A DNA stretch of 64,000 nucleotides from Anthoceros angustus (GCA_010909165.1 MU008163.1:310001-374000), one strand, 5' to 3'; shown: positions 20,820 to 32,164, counted from the first letter of the stretch. A program made the numbers and translations. The notes: generated from the letters alone by a model not told the origin.

Positions 20820-21660
20820 CGGGTTGCCTCCCGTCTCCGTCGCTTCCGGGCGGGGGATTGGGAGGCTCTGCAGGAGGAGGCTTGTCATGCTGCGAGATCC
20901 AGGTTAGACTCGCTAAGGTGGATCGGGTTTGTTTAGACCTCACGAGGGCACATCTCAAAAGGTGCCTCTTGCTAGGCCACACCAGGGAGTTTGCTAGAGC
21001 TACTCCAAATCTTCGCCTGGAGCCGGTAGCGTCAGCTTCTGAGGAGCCTATTAATGCCCTTCGCGCCCTCCATCTAGCCCCGGGGGACCACATTTCGTAG
21101 GATATCCGGGGCTTCGTCCCAGAGGATCCTTTTTGTCTCGATAGGGTAGTTTTCAGACGGGCTCTTACCTCTACCCCGTGCCTTTCTTCATGTGTCTCTT
21201 GGGAACGGTCTATGACCACATCCGGGTTTAGTTTATTCCTAAGGATCCCTCTAGTGGTTTTTTGGAGTTGTTTCTTCTGGCAGCCGCTATGGCAAGGGGG
21301 AAGACTCGTTTACGGATTTCTCAGGTTTTGGGTGCTAGCAAGATACTGGCTATGAAGAAGCCCACACTTGGAGTACGCCCTATAGCCACGGGGGAGGAAT
21401 TCTTGCTGCTTATTAGTTACAACATTGCCATTCAGCTTCAAGAGTAATTCCAGGCCCATCTTAATCCCCACCAATTTGGGATTACTACCTCGGGGGCTGC
21501 TAGTCGGTGGCTTTTGGGGTTAAAGTGGTTCTTCAGCCATCCGGATCGGGTTCCTCTATAGGTTGACATTGGGAATGCCTTTAACAGGGCGGCCATCTTC
21601 AACGAGCTCAAGGACGCAGGAGGGCAATTGTTGAGTCTTATTCATCACTGACAAATGCGT
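20820..21660 (+). pseudogene. Decayed reverse transcriptase-like element
   Basis: Conceptual plus-strand translation in shifting frames gives REFARATPNLRLEPVAS, INALRALHLAP, then LGASKILAMKKPTLGVRPIA, then HQFGITTSG and VDIGNAFNRAAIFNELKDA. This is the order seen in a family of non-LTR-type reverse transcriptases (KP..GVRPIA... then D..NAFN). Many stops and frameshifts; no ends or target-site duplications are seen. Not functional. Confidence 0.65.
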
Positions 21661-21768
21661 AGCGGCTTCTTCAACACCTGTGATAGGTAATCTTTTTCCT
21701 ATCTCTGACCACAAAATTTTTCGGGCTGTAGATAGTTTTGAGATGAGCAATCGCGGGGTTAGTCCCCT

Positions 21769-21908
21769 TGGCATGTTGCCCTTCGTTGGGTTGTTCCTTG
21801 TCTTAGCATGTCGCCCTTTGTTGGGTTGTTCTCTTTCTAAGCATGTTGCCCTTTGTTGGGTTGTTCCCGGTCTTAGCATGTTGCCCTTTTGTTGGGTTGT
21901 TCCCCTGT
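21769..21908. repeat. Tandem minisatellite, four units of about 35-38 bp
   Basis: Four imperfect copies of a unit containing CATGTTGCCCTTTGTTGGG and TTGTTCC. It lies between the decayed reverse transcriptase and the eL33 promoter. Confidence 0.85.
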
Positions 21909-22024
21909 TTTTTTTCTGGGTTTCGGAGTTTTCCATCCTTTTTTATATAAAGTCTCTGCGCCCGTGTAGGCATAGCGGATGGTAAATGATGTAATAAGTA
22001 GGCTAGAGTCCTCTAGGGCTACAA

Positions 22025-22032
22025 TTAGGGTT
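22025..22032 (-). promoter_or_regulatory. Telo-box-like element upstream of eL33
   Basis: TTAGGGTT about 100 bp upstream of the ribosomal protein start codon, followed by the pyrimidine-rich CTCTTTCTCTCG. Both are usual in plant ribosomal protein promoters and leaders. Confidence 0.45.
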
Positions 22033-22132
22033 CGGTCTGTCACTGAGCTCTTTCTCTCGACAGTCTGCAAGGTAGCCCTGCGAATCAACAAGCCGACGCC
22101 ACCTACAGTCCGGAATTCTCTCGCCGTCCAAC

Positions 22133-22905
22133 ATGCCTGAATCCAAAGGCGAGACCGTAAGGTACGTTGATGGGTTGGCGGATTTCAGTGTTGGCGCTTT
22201 GGCTGAAGTGTTCCATGTTCCAGCATGCTGATCTTTTGTGAAAGCCGCACCTTCTCTGGTGGTTTGTGGATTCAATTTCATGATGTTGTCGTTGTTGCTG
22301 TGGCTCCAAAGATGATGGTTAAGCTAGCTAGATTCCTGCCCACTGATGGTTGTGGATTCTCTTTCTGTGTGTCCTCCTTGCAGGTTGTATGTCCGAGGAA
22401 TAATCCTAGGCTACAAGAGGTATGCTCCCCAACGTTGCGTCTCCACTCTCTCTTGCGGGGATGGTGCCCTCTGGTCCCCTCCCTGGCTAACTGCGCATGA
22501 CAATGTATCCGGCTCCTCACAGGTCAAAGTCTAATCAGTACCCTAGCACCTCTCTCCTTCAAATCGAGGGAGTGAACACGAAGGAGGAGGTGAACTGGTA
22601 TCTCGGGAAGAAGCTAGCCTACATCTACAAGGGCAAGAGCAAGAAGAATGGCACATTGTTCCGTTGCATCTGGGGGAAGGTCGTCCGGCCACACGGTAAC
22701 AGCGGTGTAGTCCGAGCCAAGTTCAGGAAGAACCTGCCGCCTGCATCTCTGGTACAAGTCGTCTTCTATTCCGTGTCCTGTGGTTTCCTTTGCATATCAC
22801 CTTTGCTGCAACTCAAATCAGTCTCAACACCCTCCTCACTCAACCAGTGCAACCCCTGTGCAGGGTGGCCGAGTCAGGGTTTTCTTGTACCCCAGCCGGA
22901 TCTAG
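22133..22905 (+). CDS. RPL35A: 60S ribosomal protein eL33 (L35a), four exons
   Basis: Exons at 22133-22161, 22384-22419, 22523-22751 and 22864-22905 with GT-AG introns of 222, 103 and 112 nt. The joined product is about 110 residues: [40 protein letters not shown], then [36 protein letters not shown] and [13 protein letters not shown]. It is a component of the large cytosolic ribosomal subunit. Each junction falls in the conserved protein without gap, so the gene looks intact. The first exon codes for only nine residues plus two bases. Confidence 0.95.
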
Positions 22906-23257
22906 CTCACTCTCCTGTGCTCCAAGCGGGATGATTCAATTTTGGTTCCACAATGAAGAAATGAGTAGCGGCAGCAGTGTCTTCTCCAAACAATTCTTGT
23001 AGCGCACAACAGTGCATCCTTTCCTGGCCATGCTGTGCACCTACCTGTACTGAAACACCAGGCCTCTTACTTGGGTTGCCTGAACTTACGCAGACAAAGA
23101 AGTAAACATCATTTGAGCTACATGCTATGCTGTCAGTCGTTGTTGCAAGCGTGAAGCCTGCGTGCATGTGTTTCAGCGATGGTACAGAAGCGTCTTGCAC
23201 GCGGAGCTTCACTGCCATCTCCATCGCCCATGAATTGGCGTCCTTTGCCTCGCCGCC

Positions 23258-23428
23258 ATGGCGCCCACCTCCCGCAATCACAGGTTTCTTCCGCACACTT
23301 TGAGGCGCTGGGTTCTGGAAGATTCCGTAGGGCTTTCCTCCAGTCCAGGCCAGCATGTGCGGAGTCCCGAAATTGCAGCAGCTGATCGAGGCAGGTGGCG
23401 CTCTCGCCTTGCGAGGCTACATAACGCA
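23258..23428 (+). CDS. Possible 5' exon running into assembly gap
   Basis: ATG-initiated open frame of 57 codons (MAPTSRNHRF ... LARLHNA) that ends at a strong GTAAGT donor, 30 bp before a block of N. The rest of any gene would lie in or beyond the gap. No family is recognised, and the minus strand is also open here, so this is weak. Confidence 0.25.
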
Positions 23429-23457
23429 GTAAGTGCGTGTGCTTGCTTGACTCCAGG

Positions 23458-23766
23458 NNNNNNNNNNNNNNNNNNNNNNNNNNNNNNNNNNNNNNNNNNN
23501 NNNNNNNNNNNNNNNNNNNNNNNNNNNNNNNNNNNNNNNNNNNNNNNNNNNNNNNNNNNNNNNNNNNNNNNNNNNNNNNNNNNNNNNNNNNNNNNNNNNN
23601 NNNNNNNNNNNNNNNNNNNNNNNNNNNNNNNNNNNNNNNNNNNNNNNNNNNNNNNNNNNNNNNNNNNNNNNNNNNNNNNNNNNNNNNNNNNNNNNNNNNN
23701 NNNNNNNNNNNNNNNNNNNNNNNNNNNNNNNNNNNNNNNNNNNNNNNNNNNNNNNNNNNNNNNNNN
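23458..23766. other. Assembly gap (309 N)
   Basis: Run of unknown bases. True gap length is not known from the sequence. Confidence 1.
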
Positions 23767-24475
23767 ACACCCTCGTCAAGAAAGCAGTTTACTGTCTCAT
23801 GACAAGTTGGTAGTGTGTGCGAGAGACCATTGGGTCTTATGATGAAACTCGTGAGGACATTCTCCAAGGAGGGAGGGGTTATTGATGCATGCTCGAGCGG
23901 TGGGACTACGACACTACTGCGTTCGTGTGGCCGAACGTATTGCAATAGAGGCGGACTTGAGATGCGCAGTTACATTGCCCCGCTGCAGCGTTGATGTCTT
24001 GCCCGTCTGAGACGAGGAGCTGACTTTTGAGCCGCATCAAGGGGACCATCTCGATTGGGCAAAGAGGTATGTATTAGCGAGAAGAGCTGAAAGCCCAAGT
24101 CGTCATTGAGTGCGAAGAGGTTGAAGACGACAACCGTGAACTTATGGAGGATGGACGGAGACTTTGGATCTTTGTATGGCGGCGACCCGAAAGCGACACC
24201 AAAATGACATCAATGAAGACCGAGGCTTTGGGTGCGAATGATAGCTTTGACGCATGAGATGGAGCGATGAATTTGGCACTGTAGAAGATTCGATTCGGTG
24301 GATGCAATGGTGGACTCTCAAACAATCCTCGCGATAGAACACATGAGGCGATTAGCAAAATCGCCTATGCGGTTAGCGGGTGTTGGTGTTTAGTTTTGCC
24401 AGTTTGAGAAAACGCATGTTCGGATGTTTTCGACCCTCTTAAAATTAACAATGGGTCTTTTCTCAAATTTTGTTG
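23767..24475. other. Intergenic, nothing recognised
   Basis: About 700 bp after the gap. No coding segment, RNA gene or repeat is recognised on either strand. Confidence 0.45.
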
Positions 24476-25558
24476 TTACTGTTTTCTTTGGCAGTAGCGG
24501 TGGCGGCGCCGGCCATGTATGGTCGTCTTGAGGGGATGTCCATTTCGGTTTGGTTTTCCGCTAGGATATGCATACACGCGGTGTATACGTACGAAACCAG
24601 CCGTTTTCCATAATTTGTGGATGGTGTCTTTTCCGTCAAAGGGGTTATTTTTTCCTTGAAGGGGGTTTGTATATTCCCCCCCTTCATAATTTATGGTGTT
24701 AATCATGTTTCTATCCAGGGTAGAAATAAGAATAGACCTAGTACGTCTATCTTTACGTTCCCACTCAACCTGCTCATCAGCAGTTCTAGCGGGAGCTTTC
24801 ATTTTTGTGTCCGACCCATCTGCTATCTGCATAAGCTCATTCTCTTCTAGGATCTGGGTCAGTCTTAATGCCCAGATATTATAATCAACACCATTAAACC
24901 TGTCTTTATCTCTAAATTCTATCTTGAGAGGAGGTAAGGGTGTTGGATTTGACATGGTTGCAGGAATTACAGGGTTGATGACCAACTGGCTAGCTCTATA
25001 CAAGAGGGCTGCAGGAGAAAAATCCCACACGGAATACTCTACAGGCTCAAACAGAAAAGAAAGGTCATACACTTCATCCTCTGAATCCGAGTCTGAGACA
25101 TCTTGCATAAGCTTGAGTAGTGTCTTCTCTTAATGAGAAGGGCTCCCACTGCTCGAAGCACCGTGGATTGAAGAGTCTTTCTCGATGAAGTTGTTGCAGA
25201 TGATGTCAAGAATCATCAGGCTTCCCGACAATTGCTTGATCAAATCAGCCTGAGCCTTCGCGCGTTGCTGGAGTGAAGCGAGCTGGAGACAAAGCTGGGC
25301 TGTCTCGTCTTCTTGGCGTTTGCTCGCGTCAGTGCTCGCAGCCTTGTGGGCCTTGAGAAATCTCTTTGCCGCTCCAACAATTACTCATGAGAGGTAGTTA
25401 TCGTTGAGCAAGGTGGTGACTTTCTCAAACTTGTGCGGCTGTAGTGTGGAGCGCTCCAATCGTGCCTCAGCTCGACAATCTGGGCACAAGAGAGGACCGT
25501 GAGGGATTGGCTTGGCGTTGGGTCTTGGGGCTGATGCTAGGCCTTTTCTCTTCGTCAT
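24476..25558 (-). pseudogene. Ty1/copia-type gag remnant
   Basis: From an ATG at 25558 the minus strand reads MTKRKGLASAPRPNAKPIP, passes two stops, then MQDVSDSDSEDEVYDLSFLF and FRDKDRFNGVDYNIWALRLT. The last segment is the start of a copia gag (RFNG..Y..W). No protease, integrase or reverse transcriptase follows, so the element is truncated. A primer-binding site lies just upstream on the same strand. Confidence 0.7.
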
Positions 25559-25643
25559 TTTGCCTCAGATCCAGATGAGTGAATGATGTTGCTCATTTGT
25601 CCACAGCGCGTTCCTGCGATCAACATCCAAGAATCAAATCCGG

Positions 25644-25655
25644 GCTCTGATACCA
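25644..25655 (-). other. Primer-binding site (initiator tRNA-Met) of the copia remnant
   Basis: On the minus strand TGGTATCAGAGC, a perfect match to the 3' end of initiator tRNA-Met, about 85 bp upstream of the gag-like ATG. The LTR should lie at higher coordinates, but I cannot find its outer end. Confidence 0.65.
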
Positions 25656-25869
25656 TAATACAATCGGGAATAGCTGCATTATGCTATGAATTGATCACAG
25701 GCGGTGGCACAAGAGCAAGGAATCCAGAGAAGAGATTTGTCATTGATTGTCAAGTAAGGTAACAAAAGGTTCTTAAATAGCCTAGTAATGGTAACCGCTC
25801 TAACCGCAAATGCGAACTACCATAACTGTGATCGTAATATGCAATAAAATATGATTACTACATATGTAA

Positions 25870-25995
25870 ATCCCAATAGTCTCTGCGCGAGATTACCCCG
25901 ATTACCCCTACAGTATCTGTATGTGTGTCTATGTGTGGTCTTTGCGCGAGATTACCCCTATTGTATCTGTATCTGTATGTATCTGTATGTGTGGG
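25870..25995. repeat. Simple repeats: GCGCGAGATTACCCC dimer and ATCTGT/ATGT array
   Basis: GCGCGAGATTACCCC occurs twice about 68 bp apart, each followed by a TATCTGTATGT-type simple sequence. Confidence 0.75.
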
Positions 25996-26218
25996 ACAAC
26001 CTGAAATAATTCTTAACTCGTTGGATCCGCTTCCCCTTGTTCTTGTCAAAGACAACCCTCCTTTTCTGAAAAAACTTAACATGGCTGATCTGGCGGGCCG
26101 ACTATAGCATCCATGTGTGTGACCTGTCAGCTCCGGCCGATGCCGGTGGGGCCATTTTCACAAGCTTCCTTCCGCGCTCGGGCTGTCTTGTGCACACGCA
26201 CGGCCAAAACAAATTATC

Positions 26219-26412
26219 TGTTAGAAATCTATAGGATTGGTGCAACACATTACATATTAGAGTTATGAATATAAGTCCTACAAGTATATAGCACTATCCC
26301 AGGAGCGAGATAGGGTTTCATACTATCGAGAGTATGACAAAGCCAAAGGCTATATATGTATGCATAGCACACCATTTCTAATGTAATTGAACACAGGAAT
26401 TTGTTTCTAACA
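26219..26412 (+). repeat. 5' LTR of copia element
   Basis: 194 bp with terminal inverted TGTTAGAAA / TTTCTAACA. It differs from the 3' LTR by a modest number of substitutions and small indels, so insertion is not very recent. Confidence 0.9.
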
Positions 26413-26639
26413 TGGTATCGAGCATGGTTCGAGATCGTAAAACTACTGCACCACACGGACTCTTGCCACTTGTCTTCTATTGCATTGTTTGTAGTTATGC
26501 GGACTAAGTGTAAAAGCTTGCAATTTGTGAAGCTTGGTAGTAGTTTTGGTGCGAGGAACTTTTGTCTTGTCTTTGCATAGCTTTCAGGTGTGCATATGGA
26601 GACTGCGTCAAGTGGAGAAGTTTGATGGCGGAACTTCAC

Positions 26640-27400
26640 ATTATGGAAGTTGAAGCTAAAATCTCTTCTCATTGACAAGGATTGTGGAAGTTTGTGGAAA
26701 ATGGACTTCCGGATGGCGCTTGAAAGGATATAGACAAGGATGCGAAAGCCTTGGCTAATATTATCCTGAATGTGTCAGATGACGTTCTCTCACAATTGAG
26801 CGAATGTGTCTCTTCGCAGGATGCATGGAAAATTCTTTGTGCAACATACAAGAAGAGGAGCATTATGAGCGAAATGCTGCTGAAAAGTCAATTCTCCAAC
26901 TTCAAGATGGCTGAGGGCGACACCATTCAACAACATGTCAACAAGTTGAAAAGCTTGGTTGATCAAATGAGGGAGGCAGAGATCAAACCTTCAGAGGGTA
27001 AGGTGATCACCTCTTCTTTAGTTTGCCACCATCATGTAGGCAATTTTTTGTCTTATAGGGCATCCGTAGCGATGCGTCCAAGTGACAATCAACCAACCTT
27101 TGATGAGGTGGTTAGATTACTCCTACAAGAGGAGCTTGATGGTTCTTTCCGGACACAAGGCAACGAAGGCTTGGCACTCTTCTCCAAGAAGGCACATCAC
27201 GGTGGAAGACCTCAAGCCAAGTCTCTAGAAGGGACAAGGATACAGATGCAAGAGAAAGGTGAAAGGCTTTTGTTCTTGCGGAAGCCCAATCACCACGCAA
27301 AGGATCAGAAATAAGATTGGCGGACTTGAAGAAGGAAATCATCCCAAGCTAATCAAGTCGTGAAGGACCAAGAACACATCTTCGTGCTTCACCGAAAGAG
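26640..27400 (+). pseudogene. Copia gag fragment
   Basis: The frame 26751-27314 reads ANIILNVSDDVLSQL, QDAWKILCATYKKRS, LKSQFSNFKMAEGDTIQQH and VNKLKSLVDQMREAE, the UBN2-type gag region of copia elements. The N-terminal part, before an in-frame stop at 26727, lies in other frames (GLWKFVENGLPDGA). The CCHC knuckle is degraded. Confidence 0.8.
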
Positions 27401-27829
27401 ATCAAGCGACTTCATCAAAGAAGGATGAGAGTTTGTACCTTGACTACGGTGCATCCCGACTTGATTATAACCTTCCTTGGTTCTCAAGCTACGAGGTATT
27501 GCGGAGGGGCATACGGTGGCGCTTGGTGACAATAGGTCACATGACATCAAGGAAGAGGAGTGTTACGAGTCCATCTTCCGGAGGACGGTCACAGTGTAAG
27601 GCGTGCATCATGTGCCTCATCTTGAGGAATCTTCTTTCGCAAAATTGCCGATGAGTCATGAGGTTGTGTTCAATTCAAAGGATTGGATCCAATCCGAAAA
27701 CTGAGTTATCGAATGCTAAAGTGATTGCTAGGCGTCCGATAGGAAATTGTACAAGTTGTGTGCTTCGTGGAAGGCAAGCTTGCACCTTTATGGACGATTC
27801 AAAATAGCATTGGATCTATTGATTTATGG

Positions 27830-28480
27830 CATCAACGTCTAGGGCACATTGGTGTGGACAATATCAGTTGATGAAGAACCAACATATGGTTCTGAGGCTT
27901 GGATTTGAAGAAGTGGGTGAGCTGAATTATGCCAAGGGTGCATAATGGGAAAGCTACACCGAACTAAGTTCCCAAGATTGCTGACGAGCAAAGATGGCGC
28001 TAGAGTTGGTACACACGGATGTGTGTGGTCCAATGAAAATCCACTCATGGCGGAGCCCGCTACATTCGGTGTTTGTGGATGATTTCACTAGGAAGACTGG
28101 ACATATCTTATGAAGGAGAAATCCCGTATTTACACTCTTCAAGGAATGGAAAGCCATGGTGGAGAACGCAAGTGGACAACGTCAAGACTTTGCGTGTGAC
28201 AGCGGAGGTGAATACATCTCCACTAACTTCCAACGCTTTTGCAAGGAGCATGGAATTGGAAGGCAACTAACCATCCCTCACGAGCAAAATGGAGTGGCGG
28301 AGCGCAAACTTAGGAGTCGGTGGAGGCAGCTAAATGCATGTTACATCATAGTGGCTTGGAAGTACGTTTTGGGGTGAGGTCATTTGTTCACAACCTATGT
28401 TTTGAATCGAGTTCCAACCAAAGCTATTGTTGGAATGACCCCGGAGGAAGCGTGATCTAGCGTCAAGCTCGACATAAGCC
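27830..28480 (+). pseudogene. Copia integrase fragment
   Basis: Shifting frames give [48 protein letters not shown] and EQNGVAERK, the integrase core with its DSGGEY motif. Several stops and frameshifts make it inactive. Confidence 0.8.
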
Positions 28481-29179
28481 ATTTGAGGATCTTTGGTTTA
28501 GTGGTCTATGCTCACGTTCCGAAGCAAACACAAACAAAATGGGATCCAAAAGGCGTGAAGTGCCTTATGCTTGGATACTCTACTGAGATTAAGGGCTATT
28601 AGTTGTATGATCTTTCAAGGAAGAAGATCATTTTTAGCAGGGACATTGTATTTAATGAGGTTGTGGAACCCAGCAAAGGAGTGGGAGCTCCAACCCCAGT
28701 GTTATCATGAAGGATCCGGTGTATGTTGACACGATGAGGATTAATGATGACACTCTTGAGCAACTGCTCCGAGCCCGAACCTTCTCAACAATGCGACATA
28801 GAGGGGAGAAAGGGAAATTCAATGTCGCGATTGGAGAAGTAGATGAAGATCAAAGCATTATCGTAATTGACGAAGAAGAGGAAGCTCAAGTATTCGAGAG
28901 AGACAACCAATCTTGAGAAGATCAACGAGACAATGGAAACCTTCATGAAGATCTTGGAATCCATGAATGCATGTGTGTATGAGGAGGCATGGTTGGCGGA
29001 TGCGGAACCACAAAGCCTAAGGAAGCATTGGAAGGACCAAAGGCAAAGGAGTGGAAAGAAGCCGTGGGATGAGTATAACTCTTCTCAAGAACAAAACTTG
29101 GGCAATCACTCCTCTACCTCACGGAAGGAAAAGCATTAGAGGCCTGAGGGACAAGGCCCGACATTGCAGGCGGTGGGAG

Positions 29180-29740
29180 TTGTGAGTCGATTCTTGGCCA
29201 ACCACGGACAACGATTATCAAGCGATCAAGAGGATATTCGAGATACGGCACAAAACATTGGAAGTTGAAATACCAAAAAGATCGACATGAAGAAGCCCAG
29301 GTGGTTGGATTTTGTGATTCAGATTGGGCTAGAGATGTCGATGGCATAAGTCTACCAGGATATGTATTTATGCTATTTGGGGAGCCATTTCATGGAGTAG
29401 TAGGCGTCGACCCTCGTGGCTTTGTCCTCTGAGCGGAGTACATGGCAATATCTGCGCAACAATGGAAGCAATATGGCTCGACGATTGCTCGAAGAAATGG
29501 GATTTAAGCGGAAGGTGCAACAACCATCTTCAACGACAATCAAGGTTGCATTTACTTAGCGAAGAATGCTACTTTTCACGCGAGGACGAAACACATTGAA
29601 GTAAAGCATCACTTCATTAGAGAAAGTTCAATCCAAGGAGATAGAGCTAGCGTATTGTCCCTGCGGACATGCTGCAGATGTTATGACCAAAGAGTTGACT
29701 TTAGAGAAACACGTTAAGTTTAGCAAGATGTTAGGCTTAA
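29180..29740 (+). pseudogene. Copia RNase H fragment
   Basis: Frames give VGFCDSDWARDVDG, AEYMAISAQQW, IFNDNQGCIYLAKN and RTKHIEVKHHFIRE, typical of the copia RNase H end. The reverse transcriptase core between integrase and this part is missing or unrecognisable. Confidence 0.8.
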
Positions 29741-29769
29741 AAGAGTAGCACTGATGTGTTGAGTGGGAG

Positions 29770-29965
29770 TGTTAGAAATCTATAGGATTGGTGCAACACA
29801 TCACATATTAGAGTTATGAGTATAAGTCTTACAAGTATATAGGACTATCCCAGGAGCGAGATAGGGTTTCATACTACCGAGAGTATGACAAGGCCAAAGG
29901 CTATATATGTATGCATAGCACACCATTTTTAATGTACTGAACTTGGGAATTACTGTTTTCTAACA
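29770..29965 (+). repeat. 3' LTR of copia element
   Basis: 196 bp matching the 5' LTR, preceded by the purine tract GAGTGGGAG and followed by the duplicated TTATC. Confidence 0.9.
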
Positions 29966-30410
29966 TTATCCACTAGAACATTTCTTTTCGCTAACAGATT
30001 GGGAGCACCATCACCAGCTGGAGCACCAAAAGTGTGTGCAGCAAACACATTAAATGAGTGATGAAAACATGCAACGCACCAGGCGTGGTGCGTCGTCGGG
30101 CACGCACGGTCTCTTCATTGCTTGCTGCAATTGAGGCACTCTGAGGGGGTAACAGGAGCCGTGGCGGACCTCGCCGAGTGGTGGGGGGTATGGCACGAAG
30201 CCCTCCGCCTCCTGCTTGTTGGACTCCAAGGAATAAATTGTTGGCAAACAACAAAGCCGCACGGTGCAGAACATTTGCACCAAATTTGCCAGCCCCCCAG
30301 GTGGATGTCTGGCTGGACACGGATCTTCCAGCACATCCAACTGGAGCTTACCTGAAGATCCTGACCCTGGCAGGCCTGCAGGATGTGAAAGCGTGGTAAC
30401 GGCTAAAACT

Positions 30411-30640
30411 CGTGAGGTAGCCATGTTCCTGTGCAACCACGTCCTGCGGAGCTATGCTTCCTATGGCAGGTTGCAAGACGCCATGGATGTGTTTGAAATG
30501 GTTGCTTAGCCAGATGCAATTTTATGTGGTCTTCCATGATCATGTTAAAAACCGGGCAAGATGGACAGGCGACAGCAGACTATCATAGAATGGCCACAAG
30601 GCGTGCGTTTGTGCCTCTTTTCATCAGAACCACATGTTTC
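30411..30640 (+). pseudogene. PPR gene fragment
   Basis: Plus-strand frame REVAMFLCNHVLRSYASYG, then RLQDAMDVFEMVA, stop, PDAIL. It resembles the N-terminal repeats of the first PPR gene (ANHIIRMYGFHGKLEDALHV). Interrupted after one motif. The 440 bp before it, after the copia element, hold no other recognisable feature. Confidence 0.65.
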
Positions 30641-30730
30641 GACCTGAGGTATGATACTGACCTAGTGGGTTTTTGTGGACAAAATCATTCGTATCAAATT
30701 GCTACCGTGGATTAAATCGGCATTTGCCGA

Positions 30731-30812
30731 GTCTGGACCCAGGATCGAACCGGGGGCTGCGAGTGTGTGAGTCTAGCGTGATGACCATGATGACCATGAG
30801 CACCATCCAGAC
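30731..30812 (-). tRNA. tRNA-Val(CAC)-like pseudogene
   Basis: On the minus strand, acceptor arms GTCTGGA and TCCAGAC pair over all 7 bp. The T arm CCCGG-TTCGATC-CTGGG folds, and the anticodon loop CTCACAC gives anticodon CAC. The D-loop side contains a 9-bp direct duplication (TGGTCATCA twice), making it 82 nt rather than about 73. The anticodon stem has two mismatches. It resembles plant tRNA-Val but is probably inactive. Confidence 0.6.
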
Positions 30813-31064
30813 AGACAAAAATTGGAGGCAAAGCTGAGTAATATGACTAACGACGACAAAAGCCCACTGGTATTGCCACTGAGTATGAATTTGCAAGGTT
30901 TAGGGATTAATGGCATTGGTTGGTTGCTCGAGTTATTGCGAAGAAGAGGGGTTTTGCTCCCCGGTGGAATGTTGTTCCTCACATGCCAAGTTTGGATTCA
31001 GCCCAGCTGAAAGTCCTGACGAACCGCATCCTGATCCGATCGTGCCATGTGAATCCCAGTACCA

Positions 31065-31337
31065 CTACCGGAACCAAGCTGGAATTGATTCCAACTGGTC
31101 ACTGCCAGACCCATGGTTGCATGAAACACGGCATGCCTTACGGGGAGGCAAAACAGGGGTGTCGAGATCGATATCACTGCAGGCAATACCTCCGAGCAAC
31201 GGGAACCTGGCTCGTTTCCTAATTTCTGCATGACGCTGCTTGCCCTTCTCCAAAGCTTGGCTGCCCACACTTGCAGATACCTGCAGGAGGCACAGAAATG
31301 TAACGGAATTGGATACCGGTGTCGAAAAGGTGGGCAC
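31065..31337 (-). pseudogene. PPR gene fragment
   Basis: Minus-strand frame NSVTFLCLLQVSASVGSQAL, then EKGKQRHAEIRK, one PPR motif of the type in the first PPR gene, on the opposite strand to the fragment at 30.4 kb. It ends at the boundary of the segmental duplication. Confidence 0.6.
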
Positions 31338-31383
31338 ACTCGGCCCTCATCGTGTCAGCAGTCTTCAGAGTATTCGTAATGAG
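31316..31383 (-). pseudogene. Arginine decarboxylase fragment (67 bp)
   Basis: GTCGAAAAGGTGGGCACACT and the following bases match the decarboxylase pseudogenes at 43.3 and 54.2 kb with a few differences. It abuts the left edge of duplication copy A. Confidence 0.75.
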
Positions 31384-31668
31384 CTGCACTAGCAACCAAG
31401 CTGGAACAAAGAAGACAGTTCACTCGACATAAACTGGAGCCAAGCTTGAGACCAGGACCACTAGTACCTGTCTAAGACAGCGACATTTGGCTGCCTTGAT
31501 GGCCTCATTTCAACAAGGGGAGTTTGAGAGCCAAGCCTCGAGAAGCTTCAGACATGATCTGCAAGACTCATCCAGAAGAATGTCAAGGAAGTCCAGCAGG
31601 CAGAAAGAATACGCAGGGCAAAGCGGGAAATTGACAACTGGGAGAAAATAGACGTGGCCAGAAAGAGA

Positions 31669-32010
31669 CTACTCAGTTGAAATCCAAGCTGATCTGACCC
31701 CGGAATCCACAGGTGTAGCAGCAAATACTGATACAGCCGTTCCCTTGGGAGCAGCACCACTACTCGGGCATGCCACTGTCTTAGCTCGGATTAGACTTGT
31801 GAAGGGATGGAACAGGTAACTTGTTGGTACCCAAAAGCCCCTGTCGTTGGCTTGTGCCACCGTCTGGTCTGTGCGAACAAATATTCCTACATCGATGAGC
31901 TTCGATCTCATTGTCTCAACAGTAGAATTTCTCACATCATGCCAGCCTTGTCCTGGGGGATCAGGTGCAGGTGAGAATTCATCCACTTCAGCCATTATCA
32001 CAGGGAGCAC
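31669..32010 (-). CDS. Conserved ORF of the duplication unit, unidentified
   Basis: 113-residue frame containing AEVDEFSPAPDPPGQGW, DVRNSTVETMRSKLI and ANDRGFWVPTSYLFHPF. It recurs at 37989-38255 and 48.9-49.2 kb with frame changes. The composition looks coding but I recognise no family; a transposon-derived protein is possible. Confidence 0.3.
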   Translation of the reverse strand: MLPVIMAEVDEFSPAPDPPGQGWHDVRNSTVETMRSKLIDVGIFVRTDQTVAQANDRGFWVPTSYLFHPFTSLIRAKTVACPSSGAAPKGTAVSVFAATPVDSGVRSAWISTE

Positions 32011-32164
32011 ATAGTGATGTTCCAGCAGGACGTGCTTAGAAGCATCAACTCCGCTGAAGAGTCTGTAGAATTCTGGAAGTACTCTTCTTTGACAAAGATT
32101 TGCATTGTTTAATTTTTTCTAAAGGCATCATGATCACAATACAAACAAAAATTCGAGTTTACAA

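Larger units (their letters stand above)
26219..29965 (+). mobile_element. Ty1/copia LTR retrotransposon, complete ends, internally decayed
   Basis: Bounded by two LTRs of 194 and 196 bp that start TGTTAGAAATC and end TTTCTAACA or TTTTCTAACA. The 5-bp target-site duplication TTATC occurs at 26214-26218 and 29966-29970. A primer-binding site (TGGTATCGAGC) follows the 5' LTR and a purine tract (GAGTGGGAG) precedes the 3' LTR. The interior has gag, integrase and RNase H remnants in plus-strand order with frameshifts. The reverse transcriptase core appears mostly deleted, and the total of 3.75 kb is shorter than a full copia. It could move only with proteins from another element. Confidence 0.92.

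Noticed and set aside
23133-23945. ORFs spanning the N block
   Set aside because: They are open only because N codons cannot be stops.
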